14,049 nucleotides of DNA from an uncultured Clostridium sp. (lineage in GTDB: Bacteria; Bacillota; Clostridia; Lachnospirales; Lachnospiraceae). Within the stretch, counting starts at the first letter, position 1; every line of letters starts with the position of its first letter. The DNA is taken from the NCBI GenBank assembly GCA_938036545.1, contig CALHQJ010000026.1, forward strand, positions 1-14,049, written 5' to 3'. A program made the translations under genes and the position numbers. A model generated the notes under the pieces. The model made no database searches. It was given only the letters and a program-made list of their open reading frames with translations, and was not told the origin of the DNA. Positions 5,781 through 12,601 of this stretch are shown piece after piece.

Positions 5781-7217
5781 ATGAAAAAACAGCCAAATAT
5801 TGTTTTTATTATTTCCGATGACCAGGGCTACTGGTCATTGGGCTGCAGCGGCAACGAGGAAATTATTTCTCCCAATATCGATCGCCTGGCTCAGGAGGGA
5901 ATGCGCTTTGAAAATTTTTTCTGTACATCTCCCGTCTGTTCACCGGCCCGGGCAAGTCTTTTGACTGGAACGATTCCCTCTCAGCATGGTGTTCATGACT
6001 GGCTTCGAGATGATGATGAAAAACAGTCTGCCCTGGAGTATCTGGCAGGACAGTATTCCTATACCAAAGCACTGGCAGAAAATGGATATTGCTGCGCTCT
6101 GTCCGGAAAATGGCATATGGGAGCAGCAGGAAAGGTACAGCAGGGATTTACCCATTGGTTCAGTCATAAATCCGGCGGCGGTCCTTATTACGGCGCTCCT
6201 ATGTACAAGGATGGAGTTCTGTACCGGGAGGAGCGGTATGTGACTGAGGCCATTACAGAGGATGCCCTGGAATTTCTGGATACAAGAAGGGAGCAGGAAC
6301 AGCCCTTTTATCTTCATGTGGCCTATACGGCTCCCCATGCTCCATGGCTGAACAATCATCCAAAGGAATATACGGATCTTTATAAGGACTGTCCTTTTGA
6401 GTCTGTTCCCCATCTTCCCAGACATCCAGACAGTATTTATCTGACAGACGAAGTGGCCAAGGATGAACGTGGCAATCTTATCGGCTATTTTGCAGCTGTA
6501 ACTGCTATGGACGCTGGCATTGGAAAAATTATGGAAAAATTGGAAGATATGGGAATCGCAGAGGATACTCTGGTTGTATTTACGGCAGACAATGGCTTCT
6601 CCTGCGGCCACCATGGCTTTTGGGGAAAAGGCAACGCCACCTTCCCCTTAAATATGTATGAGGAATCCGTAAAGGTTCCGTTTATTGTCCGTCATCCGGG
6701 ACATATTCCGGCAGGAGCTGTTTGCGATGCGCTGGTTTCTGCATACGATTTTATGCCGACTCTCCTGGACTATCTGGATTTAAAAGCTTCTGATCATGGA
6801 AACCGCCCTGGCATGTCCTTTGCCCCGGCCTTAAGAGGCGAAGCTTTTAACCAGCATGAGGAAGTCGTGGTAATGGATGAATACGGCCCAAACCGTATGA
6901 TTCGAGGCCGCCGTTTTAAATATGTAGCACGGTATCCCTATGGTCCTAATGAACTCTACGATCTGAAAACGGATCCAGGAGAAACAAACAATCTCCTGAT
7001 GAGCGGAGGCTTTGAAGAGCTGGAGCAGGAAATGCGTCTCCGTCTGGAAACCTGGTTTTCCAAATACGTCAATCCGGAAATCGACGGAGCAAAGGAAGCG
7101 GTATTTGGTTCCGGGCAGACCGGACTAGCCGGTTTATGGGGAAAGGGAGTTTCTGGTCATAGCTGTGATGACTATATTAAAGAAAATCCAAACTTTGCAC
7201 CATACCGAATGAAATAA
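5781..7217 (+). CDS. Cys-type sulfatase 1, cytoplasmic
   Basis: This 478-aa enzyme of the sulfatase/alkaline phosphatase superfamily hydrolyses sulfate esters. The signature CSPARASLLTG begins at Cys53, which would be converted to formylglycine by an anaerobic maturase (anSME). Metal and active-site residues are visible: Asp13-Asp14 (ISDDQG), Arg57, Lys110 and His112 in GKWHMG, His186 (PHAPW), Asp270-Asn271 (TADNG), and Lys283 (WGKG). The C-terminal region has the familiar LYDLKTDPGETNNL (about 390-405). There is no signal peptide: the chain starts MKKQPNIVFIISDD, directly with the first beta strand, so it should act inside the cell on imported substrate. The start is secured by AGGAGGTG five bases upstream. 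It follows the ATPase genes by 54 nt. Substrate is unknown; aryl, choline, sugar or other small sulfate esters are all possible. Confidence 0.93.
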   Translation: MKKQPNIVFIISDDQGYWSLGCSGNEEIISPNIDRLAQEGMRFENFFCTSPVCSPARASLLTGTIPSQHGVHDWLRDDDEKQSALEYLAGQYSYTKALAENGYCCALSGKWHMGAAGKVQQGFTHWFSHKSGGGPYYGAPMYKDGVLYREERYVTEAITEDALEFLDTRREQEQPFYLHVAYTAPHAPWLNNHPKEYTDLYKDCPFESVPHLPRHPDSIYLTDEVAKDERGNLIGYFAAVTAMDAGIGKIMEKLEDMGIAEDTLVVFTADNGFSCGHHGFWGKGNATFPLNMYEESVKVPFIVRHPGHIPAGAVCDALVSAYDFMPTLLDYLDLKASDHGNRPGMSFAPALRGEAFNQHEEVVVMDEYGPNRMIRGRRFKYVARYPYGPNELYDLKTDPGETNNLLMSGGFEELEQEMRLRLETWFSKYVNPEIDGAKEAVFGSGQTGLAGLWGKGVSGHSCDDYIKENPNFAPYRMK

Positions 7218-7235
7218 CATCTGGGAGTGAATACG

Positions 7236-9023
7236 ATGAACAAATGGTTTGAAAAAATTTCTGTATGTACCAAGAAACTACGTACTCAGCTTTTTGGAGC
7301 CTATTGCTTTGTATTCACTCTCTTTTTTATTGCCGTTTCCCTTCTTGTCAGCGGATCGATACGAGATCTGCTGATCAAACAGATTGGAAGCAACCGAATC
7401 GCTGTGCTCAGACAGATAGGAGAGAGAGCCAACCTGATCAAAACCAGCAGTACAACGTTATCGAATTTGTATACCCATGAAATTATCAGCCATGACTTTC
7501 TGAACAAACCGCTCTCTGAAAGGGAACATAAAAAAGCCTGGGAGTACCTAGATTCTCAGAAAAAGATTTACGATGAAATTATTGGCCCAATTGGTCATGA
7601 GGTGGTCATTTGGGGAGAAAATGGCTTTTTTTACAATTCTGGAGAGATCGATACGGATACCTGGGTATACCAGCCCTGGTATAAAAATCTGCTGACAGCA
7701 ATGTCTGAGGGCAGTGAAGGAGAGGTTCATTTTTCCCGTACCTTTTCTGCATATAAAAAAGGCGAACGTACATATCAGTTTGCAGCAGGACGGCTTTTAG
7801 GCAGCGGAGATGAGAAACATGTACTGTTGATTTTAATTGATGAAAAGCAGCTGGAGGATTTGTATGGATCTGTCCAGGAACAGGGTGGACAGGTTTATCT
7901 GTATGATCAAAATGGATTTATTGTCTCTCATTCCAATAAAAAAATGCTGGGAAAGCAGTTTATTGATGTGAATTATATGCAGAAGACCTATGGCACAGAA
8001 AATTCCAATATCATCCAAAAGCTGGGAAAGAGTTATGTGCTGTCTACCCACCTGGATCAGAAAACAGGGTGGACCATTGTAGAGGAAAGTCCAACCAAAA
8101 TCATTCTAGGGGCATTAAACGATACTTACTGGATTATAGGGAGCATTCTGATAACTGGTTTGATTCTTGCGGTTGCTGTATCTGTTTATATTTCCAGACG
8201 TATTTCCACTCCTCTGACAGCTCTGAGCGATGCTATGGACAAGTTTGGCAGTCCGGATTTCACGCCGCCCTGTGTGGCAAGAGGGACTCAGGAGATTGAC
8301 CATCTTCAGGAAAGCTTTAAACATATGGCTGATGAGATTACCAGCCTGATGGAACGGATTCAGGAGAGAGAGAAGCAGAAAAGAGCCCTGGAGGTCAACT
8401 TTCTCCGGGCACAGATCAATCCTCATTTTTTGTATAACACCCTGTTTTCTATTCGATGTGCAGTGGAGGTTGGAAAAAATGAACAGGCAGCCAAAATGCT
8501 CAGCGCATTTATTGATTTGCTCAGAAGCACTTTAGCTGTAAAAAATACAACCATTCCCTTAAGTGACGAGTTGGAGACAACACGAAAATATCTGGTAGTC
8601 CAGAAGCTGCGCTATGGAGAAAAAATTAATTACGAAATTGAGATGCCGAAAGACACAGAGGACTGCATGGTTCCGCCGCTGATTCTCCAGCCACTGGTAG
8701 AAAATGCCATTTTCCATGGATTAGAGGCCAAAAGCGAGGCAGGAACAGTCATCATTGAGTCAGCTTTTCAGGGTAATAACCTTCTTCTGACAATTACCGA
8801 TGATGGGGTCGGGATGGATTCTGAAACCTTAGAAAAAGTACGTGCAAGCCTTCATCAGACAGTAATAAAAGACGCACATTCTATTGGTATGTCTAACGTA
8901 CACAACCGGATTCGTTTAAACTATGGTGAAGATTATGGAATGTCTATAGACAGCTTTCAGGGAATGGGAACTACCATAACCCTTTTGATGCCTGCCATAA
9001 AACAAAAGGAGGAGATACAATGA
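7236..9023 (+). CDS. YesM-like sensor histidine kinase
   Basis: This 595-aa membrane sensor kinase is of the LytS/YesM type. There is one membrane segment near residues 19-42, an extracellular Cache-like sensor (about 43-295, including VYLYDQNGFIVSHSN), a second membrane segment near 299-319, a HAMP linker (about 320-373), a His_kinase domain with INPHFLYN and phosphoacceptor His397, and an HATPase domain with LVENAIFHG (N-box Asn490), DDGVGMD (522-528) and GMG (576-578). The ATG at 7236 follows GGGAG by 8 nt; the GTG at 7227 lies within that site and is less likely. The gene overlaps the regulator by the ATGA tetranucleotide. Kinases of this type usually respond to extracellular carbohydrates or other nutrients; here the ligand is probably the sulfated substrate or a relative of it (inference). 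Confidence 0.92.
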   Translation: MNKWFEKISVCTKKLRTQLFGAYCFVFTLFFIAVSLLVSGSIRDLLIKQIGSNRIAVLRQIGERANLIKTSSTTLSNLYTHEIISHDFLNKPLSEREHKKAWEYLDSQKKIYDEIIGPIGHEVVIWGENGFFYNSGEIDTDTWVYQPWYKNLLTAMSEGSEGEVHFSRTFSAYKKGERTYQFAAGRLLGSGDEKHVLLILIDEKQLEDLYGSVQEQGGQVYLYDQNGFIVSHSNKKMLGKQFIDVNYMQKTYGTENSNIIQKLGKSYVLSTHLDQKTGWTIVEESPTKIILGALNDTYWIIGSILITGLILAVAVSVYISRRISTPLTALSDAMDKFGSPDFTPPCVARGTQEIDHLQESFKHMADEITSLMERIQEREKQKRALEVNFLRAQINPHFLYNTLFSIRCAVEVGKNEQAAKMLSAFIDLLRSTLAVKNTTIPLSDELETTRKYLVVQKLRYGEKINYEIEMPKDTEDCMVPPLILQPLVENAIFHGLEAKSEAGTVIIESAFQGNNLLLTITDDGVGMDSETLEKVRASLHQTVIKDAHSIGMSNVHNRIRLNYGEDYGMSIDSFQGMGTTITLLMPAIKQKEEIQ

Positions 9024-10528
9024 AAGTTCTAGTGGTAGATGACGAAGCAATGATTTGTGAGTGGCTGCAGTTCTGCATTTCTCAAAATCCGTCCTGCCAG
9101 CTGACTGGAGTAGCACACAATGGACAGGAAGCTCTGGAACTGTTTCATCGAGACGAACCAGACCTGATTTTAACAGATATTAAAATGCCGGTAATGGATG
9201 GACTGGAATTTCTTCATGCTTTAAAAGCTCTGGGAAGCAGGGCAAAGGTAGTGGTATTAACGGCCTTTTCCGATTTCAGCCTGGTTCGTCAGGCTCTGCG
9301 AGATGGAGCGTCTGAATATCTTTTAAAAACAGAAATGCAGAATGATCTGCTTCAGGAGCTGTTAAATCGGATTGCAGGGGAACTGCAACGAAAGAATCAT
9401 CAGGAAGAGCCCGATGTGGCAAATGTAGCTCAGATACAATCCGTGATCAGCCATATCTTAAGACAGACCAGAGAGCTGAGAGAGGACGATCTGGAACGGC
9501 TTCGTCAGTGTGGAATTCGCTGGAGAAACAATGGCTTATTCGCCCTGGCTGTATGGAAGCAGGATATGGAGGAAAACGGCCTTCTATTTCCAGAAGAAAG
9601 TCCAGCTCGTCATGTTGCCGGATTTGACTATACAGATCGAGTATATATGATCGTAGGAAATTTCCCAAAAACTCTTAGCATTGCAGAAAAGGCCAGACAA
9701 CTGACGGAATATGCCAGACACGTACAGGTCATTAATCACTGCATGGTAGGAATTAGCGCCATTACAGATGAAATGAGCCAGATCCCCTTTATGGTCTGGC
9801 AGGCATCCTGCTCTCTGGGTGAGGGATTTTACACAGGCAAAAAAAGGGTCTATGAGCCTCAATATCCCTTAAAGGAACTGTTCCGCAGAAATGAGCTGTG
9901 GAAAAACACGTTTACTAAATTCCGGGTGCATCTTCATCAGGTTCAGGGAGGACAGCGCTACGAGCTGATAAAAACGTTTTTTGAAGTTCTTCCCAGCCAG
10001 AAAATTTTAACAGTTGATCCTCTTTGCAAGCTGTGCCTGGATGCTCTGGATCTGCTGGAATTTGAGGCAAAGGGAAATGGTATTGTTCTGGATCATGCAG
10101 AGGAGCTTCATTTACGCCTGCAGCAATGCATTACTCTGGATACAGCAAAAGAAGTTATGCTGGATGCAGCAAAGCAGTGCTGCCTTCCTATAGACGAGCT
10201 CCAGCCAAAATCAAAAAATATCTGCCTTGCAGTGGAATATATTAATGCTCATTATGCAGAACAGCTGAGTTTAGAGCAGGTTGCCGCTCAGGTATACTTA
10301 AATCCAGATTATTTTTCCAGAGTATTTAAAATCGAAACCGGACAGACCTTTATCAATTATCTGACCGACGTTCGCCTCCAACATTCGGTGCAGCTTCTGG
10401 AAAATACAGCACTCCGTGTACAGACCATTGCCCAGCAAGTAGGCTACTACAATGCCAGCTATTTTTCAACTACATTTAAAAAGAAGTACGGCGTCAGTCC
10501 GTATGAATACCGACGCAGCGGAAGCTGA
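9020..10528 (+). CDS. YesN-like response regulator with AraC DNA-binding domain
   Basis: This 502-aa cytoplasmic transcription factor pairs with the preceding kinase. The receiver domain (1-120) has the acidic pair Asp7-Asp8, phosphoacceptor Asp53 in LTDIKMPVMDG, Thr81 and Lys103. A middle region (about 130-395) has no recognised motif, as is common in YesN proteins. The C-terminal AraC domain (about 399-500) carries two helix-turn-helix units, including LSLEQVAAQVYLNPDYFSRVF and the hallmark YFSTTFKKKYGVSPYEYR. AAAGGAGGA (9005-9013) precedes the ATG, which overlaps the kinase stop. Its position inside the operon suggests positive autoregulation; a likely target is the direct repeat at 1192-1256. 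The family is certain and the target site is inferred. Confidence 0.93.
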   Translation: MKVLVVDDEAMICEWLQFCISQNPSCQLTGVAHNGQEALELFHRDEPDLILTDIKMPVMDGLEFLHALKALGSRAKVVVLTAFSDFSLVRQALRDGASEYLLKTEMQNDLLQELLNRIAGELQRKNHQEEPDVANVAQIQSVISHILRQTRELREDDLERLRQCGIRWRNNGLFALAVWKQDMEENGLLFPEESPARHVAGFDYTDRVYMIVGNFPKTLSIAEKARQLTEYARHVQVINHCMVGISAITDEMSQIPFMVWQASCSLGEGFYTGKKRVYEPQYPLKELFRRNELWKNTFTKFRVHLHQVQGGQRYELIKTFFEVLPSQKILTVDPLCKLCLDALDLLEFEAKGNGIVLDHAEELHLRLQQCITLDTAKEVMLDAAKQCCLPIDELQPKSKNICLAVEYINAHYAEQLSLEQVAAQVYLNPDYFSRVFKIETGQTFINYLTDVRLQHSVQLLENTALRVQTIAQQVGYYNASYFSTTFKKKYGVSPYEYRRSGS

Positions 10529-10552
10529 TATTTCTAGAAAAGGAGAATCTTT

Positions 10553-12034
10553 ATGAAGGCAATTATGGTAATGTACGATTCTCTGAACCGTCATCTGCTT
10601 CGCCCCTACGGCTGTCAATGGACCAGAACAGAAAATTTCTCACGCCTGGCAGAACATTCTGTAACTTTTGATAACTATTGGGTAGGAAGTATGCCCTGTA
10701 TGCCTGCCAGAAGAGAGCTTCATACAGGACGATATAATTTTCTTCATCGGAGCTGGGGACCACTGGAGCCGTTTGATGATTCCATGCCTGAAACACTGAA
10801 AAAGTCAGGAATCCATTCCCATCTGATCAGTGATCACTATCATTACTGGGAAGACGGAGGCGCCACCTACCATCAGCGCTATACTACCTGGGAATGTGTA
10901 CGTGGGCAGGAGGGCGATAACTGGCAGCCTCTGGTGGGCTTTTCTGACGGACCTTCTCCTACCAGAAACGTATGCGGAGAGCCGGAAGACAACTGGGTGA
11001 TGCAGGATTTTGCCAATCGAACAGCTATGCAGGATGTTTCCAGACAGCCGCAATGTCAAACATTTCAAAAGGGACTTGATTTTCTGGAGCAGAATCACGA
11101 CAAGGACAACTGGTTCCTTCAAATTGAAACTTTCGATCCCCATGAACCGTTTTTTGCACAGCCGGAATACCGCAGTCTGTTTCCGGATTCCTACAATGGT
11201 CCGTTCTGTGACTGGCCGGATTACCGTCCTGTAAACGAAGAGGACAGTCCGGAATTGATTCAGCATTTGCGCCATCAGTACGCAGCTGTTTTAAAGCTTT
11301 GCGATGAAAATCTGGGAAAAATATTAGATGCAATGGATTCTTACGATCTCTGGAAGGATACCATGCTGATTGTTAATACGGATCATGGCTTTCTTTTATC
11401 AGAACACGGGCAATGGGCCAAATGTCACTGTCCATTTTACGGAGAGGTTGCCCATACGCCGCTCTTTATCTGGGATCCCAGAAGCCGGAGACAGAATGTG
11501 CGAACCAGCCAGCTGGTACAGACCATTGATCTTCCCGCAACACTTTTGGAATACTTTGGCCTGCCTCTGTTTCCTGATATGGAGGGAAAACCGCTTCGCC
11601 CTGTGATAGAGCAGGACGTTCCCGTCCGTGAAGGAGGATTGTTCGGAATTTTCGGAGGACAGGTCTGCTGCACAGACGGAACATGGGTCTATATGAGAAG
11701 TCCCCTTCCAGATAACCAGCCCCGATATGAATATACACTGATGGTCACCCGCCACGGGGGACGAAGAGCTTTTATCAATCATGATATTCTCAAGTCCATG
11801 AAACTTGCTTCGCCGTTTTCTTTTACAAAAGGTATTCCTGTGCTGAAGCTGGAAAGCCGGCAGCAGGTTTCCCAGGCCGGTTATCCCACCATGCTGTTCT
11901 GTCTGGAATCAGATCCTGACGAGGAGCATCCTCTGAAAAATATCGCTGAGGAAAGGCGGATGGCAGCTCTGATGAAAAAAATGATGATCGAAAACGACTG
12001 TCCGGAAGAACAGTTTATCCGGATGGGATTGTAA
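10553..12034 (+). CDS. Cys-type sulfatase 2, cytoplasmic, divergent metal site
   Basis: This is a 493-aa sulfatase-superfamily enzyme only distantly related to sulfatase 1. The signature is CMPARRELHTG with Cys49 as the formylglycine precursor and Arg53. The N-terminal metal motif reads MYDSLN (Asp9 then Ser10, instead of Asp-Asp), and the second metal motif is TDHG (Asp277-His278) instead of Asp-Asn, followed by EHGQWAK (His285, Lys290). His197 is in FDPHEPF. An Asp-His pair is also seen in phosphonate monoester hydrolase-like members, so a phosphodiester, phosphonate ester or sulfate monoester substrate should all be considered. No signal peptide is present: the chain starts MKAIMVMYDS, at the first strand. 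AAAAGGAG (10538-10545) lies 7 nt upstream. It is the last gene of the operon; no clear terminator follows. Confidence 0.9.
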   Translation: MKAIMVMYDSLNRHLLRPYGCQWTRTENFSRLAEHSVTFDNYWVGSMPCMPARRELHTGRYNFLHRSWGPLEPFDDSMPETLKKSGIHSHLISDHYHYWEDGGATYHQRYTTWECVRGQEGDNWQPLVGFSDGPSPTRNVCGEPEDNWVMQDFANRTAMQDVSRQPQCQTFQKGLDFLEQNHDKDNWFLQIETFDPHEPFFAQPEYRSLFPDSYNGPFCDWPDYRPVNEEDSPELIQHLRHQYAAVLKLCDENLGKILDAMDSYDLWKDTMLIVNTDHGFLLSEHGQWAKCHCPFYGEVAHTPLFIWDPRSRRQNVRTSQLVQTIDLPATLLEYFGLPLFPDMEGKPLRPVIEQDVPVREGGLFGIFGGQVCCTDGTWVYMRSPLPDNQPRYEYTLMVTRHGGRRAFINHDILKSMKLASPFSFTKGIPVLKLESRQQVSQAGYPTMLFCLESDPDEEHPLKNIAEERRMAALMKKMMIENDCPEEQFIRMGL

Positions 12035-12116
12035 CCAATGATAACAAATTTTTTTCAGAAAGGCAGAAATACCCTTCTTCAAACTATAGGCTAATAACGA
12101 GATGCCACAAAAATAG

Positions 12117-12216
12117 TAACGGGGTCAGACCCCATTAAAAAAGTATAAACCCTAGAAATGATATTGACCAATGATATCATAAATGATACAATCATAAAAA
12201 GTTTAATGGGGTGTTA
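12117..12216. repeat. Interrupted inverted repeat, REPIN/MITE-like, around a promoter
   Basis: ACCCCATTAAA (12129-12139) is inverted perfectly as TTTAATGGGGT (12202-12212). Flanking TAAC (12117-12120) on the left is matched by GTTA (12213-12216) on the right, so the ends share 15 bp, with GGGGTCAG inserted in the left copy. That insertion creates a second palindrome, GGGGTCAGACCCC at 12121-12133, with outer pairs TAA/TTA. The roughly 100-bp unit contains the XRE promoter and its right end supplies the ribosome binding site. No flanking target duplication is obvious. It could be a small mobile element or an RNA structure hiding the ribosome binding site in read-through transcripts. Confidence 0.55.
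12158..12195 (+). promoter_or_regulatory. Promoter and operator of the XRE regulator gene
   Basis: TTGACC (12164-12169), a 17-bp spacer and TACAAT (12187-12192) form a good sigma-A promoter, with a start near 12199. The spacer contains the perfect 10-bp palindrome ATGATATCAT (12171-12180). ATGATA recurs at 12158, 12171 and 12183, and ATCAT at 12191. A helix-turn-helix protein binding these would block the promoter, so autorepression by the adjacent XRE protein is likely. Confidence 0.6.
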
Positions 12217-12218
12217 GA

Positions 12219-12521
12219 ATGGAAAATACGGTTGAAATTTATCAAGAAGAGAAAGAATTAAGGGGGAAACGCCTGGCAGCCTATGCAGAATCGATTCAGG
12301 AAAAGGTACAGAAGGATTCAGAGCAGATTATAAAAATACTAGTAGAAGAGAGATACCGCCAGAAGAAGACCCAGCAGGAGATGGCGGATATAACCGGGGT
12401 AAGAGCCTCGAACATAGCTAGATTTGAGAAGGCTTCTAGAGTGCCAACATTGCTTATGTTGGAAAAATATGCGAATGCACTGGAAAAGCATATAGAGATT
12501 AGAATAACGGAGGATAAATAG
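12219..12521 (+). CDS. XRE-family helix-turn-helix regulator, antitoxin-like
   Basis: This is a 100-aa DNA-binding protein. Residues 1-45 are highly charged and helical (MENTVEIYQEEKELRGKR onward). The HTH_3 domain spans about 46-98, with TQQEMADITGVRASNIARFE as the helix-turn-helix and a C-terminal TLLMLEKYANALEKHIEIRI typical of HigA/MqsA-like antitoxins. No toxin gene precedes or follows it, so it is either an orphan or the regulator of the ComM-like gene downstream. The start has GGGGTG (12208-12213), 5 nt before the ATG. It has its own promoter with a palindromic operator. Arginine codons are mostly AGA/AGG, unlike the upstream operon, which favours CGT/CGC. Confidence 0.8.
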   Translation: MENTVEIYQEEKELRGKRLAAYAESIQEKVQKDSEQIIKILVEERYRQKKTQQEMADITGVRASNIARFEKASRVPTLLMLEKYANALEKHIEIRITEDK

Positions 12522-12522
12522 T

Positions 12523-12541
12523 AGTGGGAGATTATCCCGCT
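12523..12541 (+). other. Short hairpin between the XRE and ComM-like genes
   Basis: AGTGGGA (12523-12529) pairs with TCCCGCT (12535-12541) with one G-T wobble and a 5-nt loop, just after the XRE stop. Only three Ts follow, so it is at best a weak terminator. It may reduce transcription into the next gene. Confidence 0.35.
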
Positions 12542-12601
12542 GCTGTTTGAAATAATCAATGATGATAGTATTATAAAAGAAAGGATATGAAGAAGAGGAT
12601 T

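Noticed and set aside
5940..6614. Long minus-strand open frame of 224 aa
   Set aside because: It lies fully antisense to the well-conserved sulfatase 1, has no ribosome binding site, and its translation is low-complexity and Cys/His/Ile-rich without a recognisable motif.
12035..12116. Terminator for the sulfatase operon directly after sulfatase 2
   Set aside because: A run of seven Ts is present near 12048 but no stable GC stem precedes it; nearby pairings are weak and mismatched.
12117..12137. Plus-strand terminator at the GGGGTCAGACCCC palindrome
   Set aside because: The stem is good but is followed by As, not Ts. On the minus strand Ts follow, but no minus-strand gene is present to terminate.
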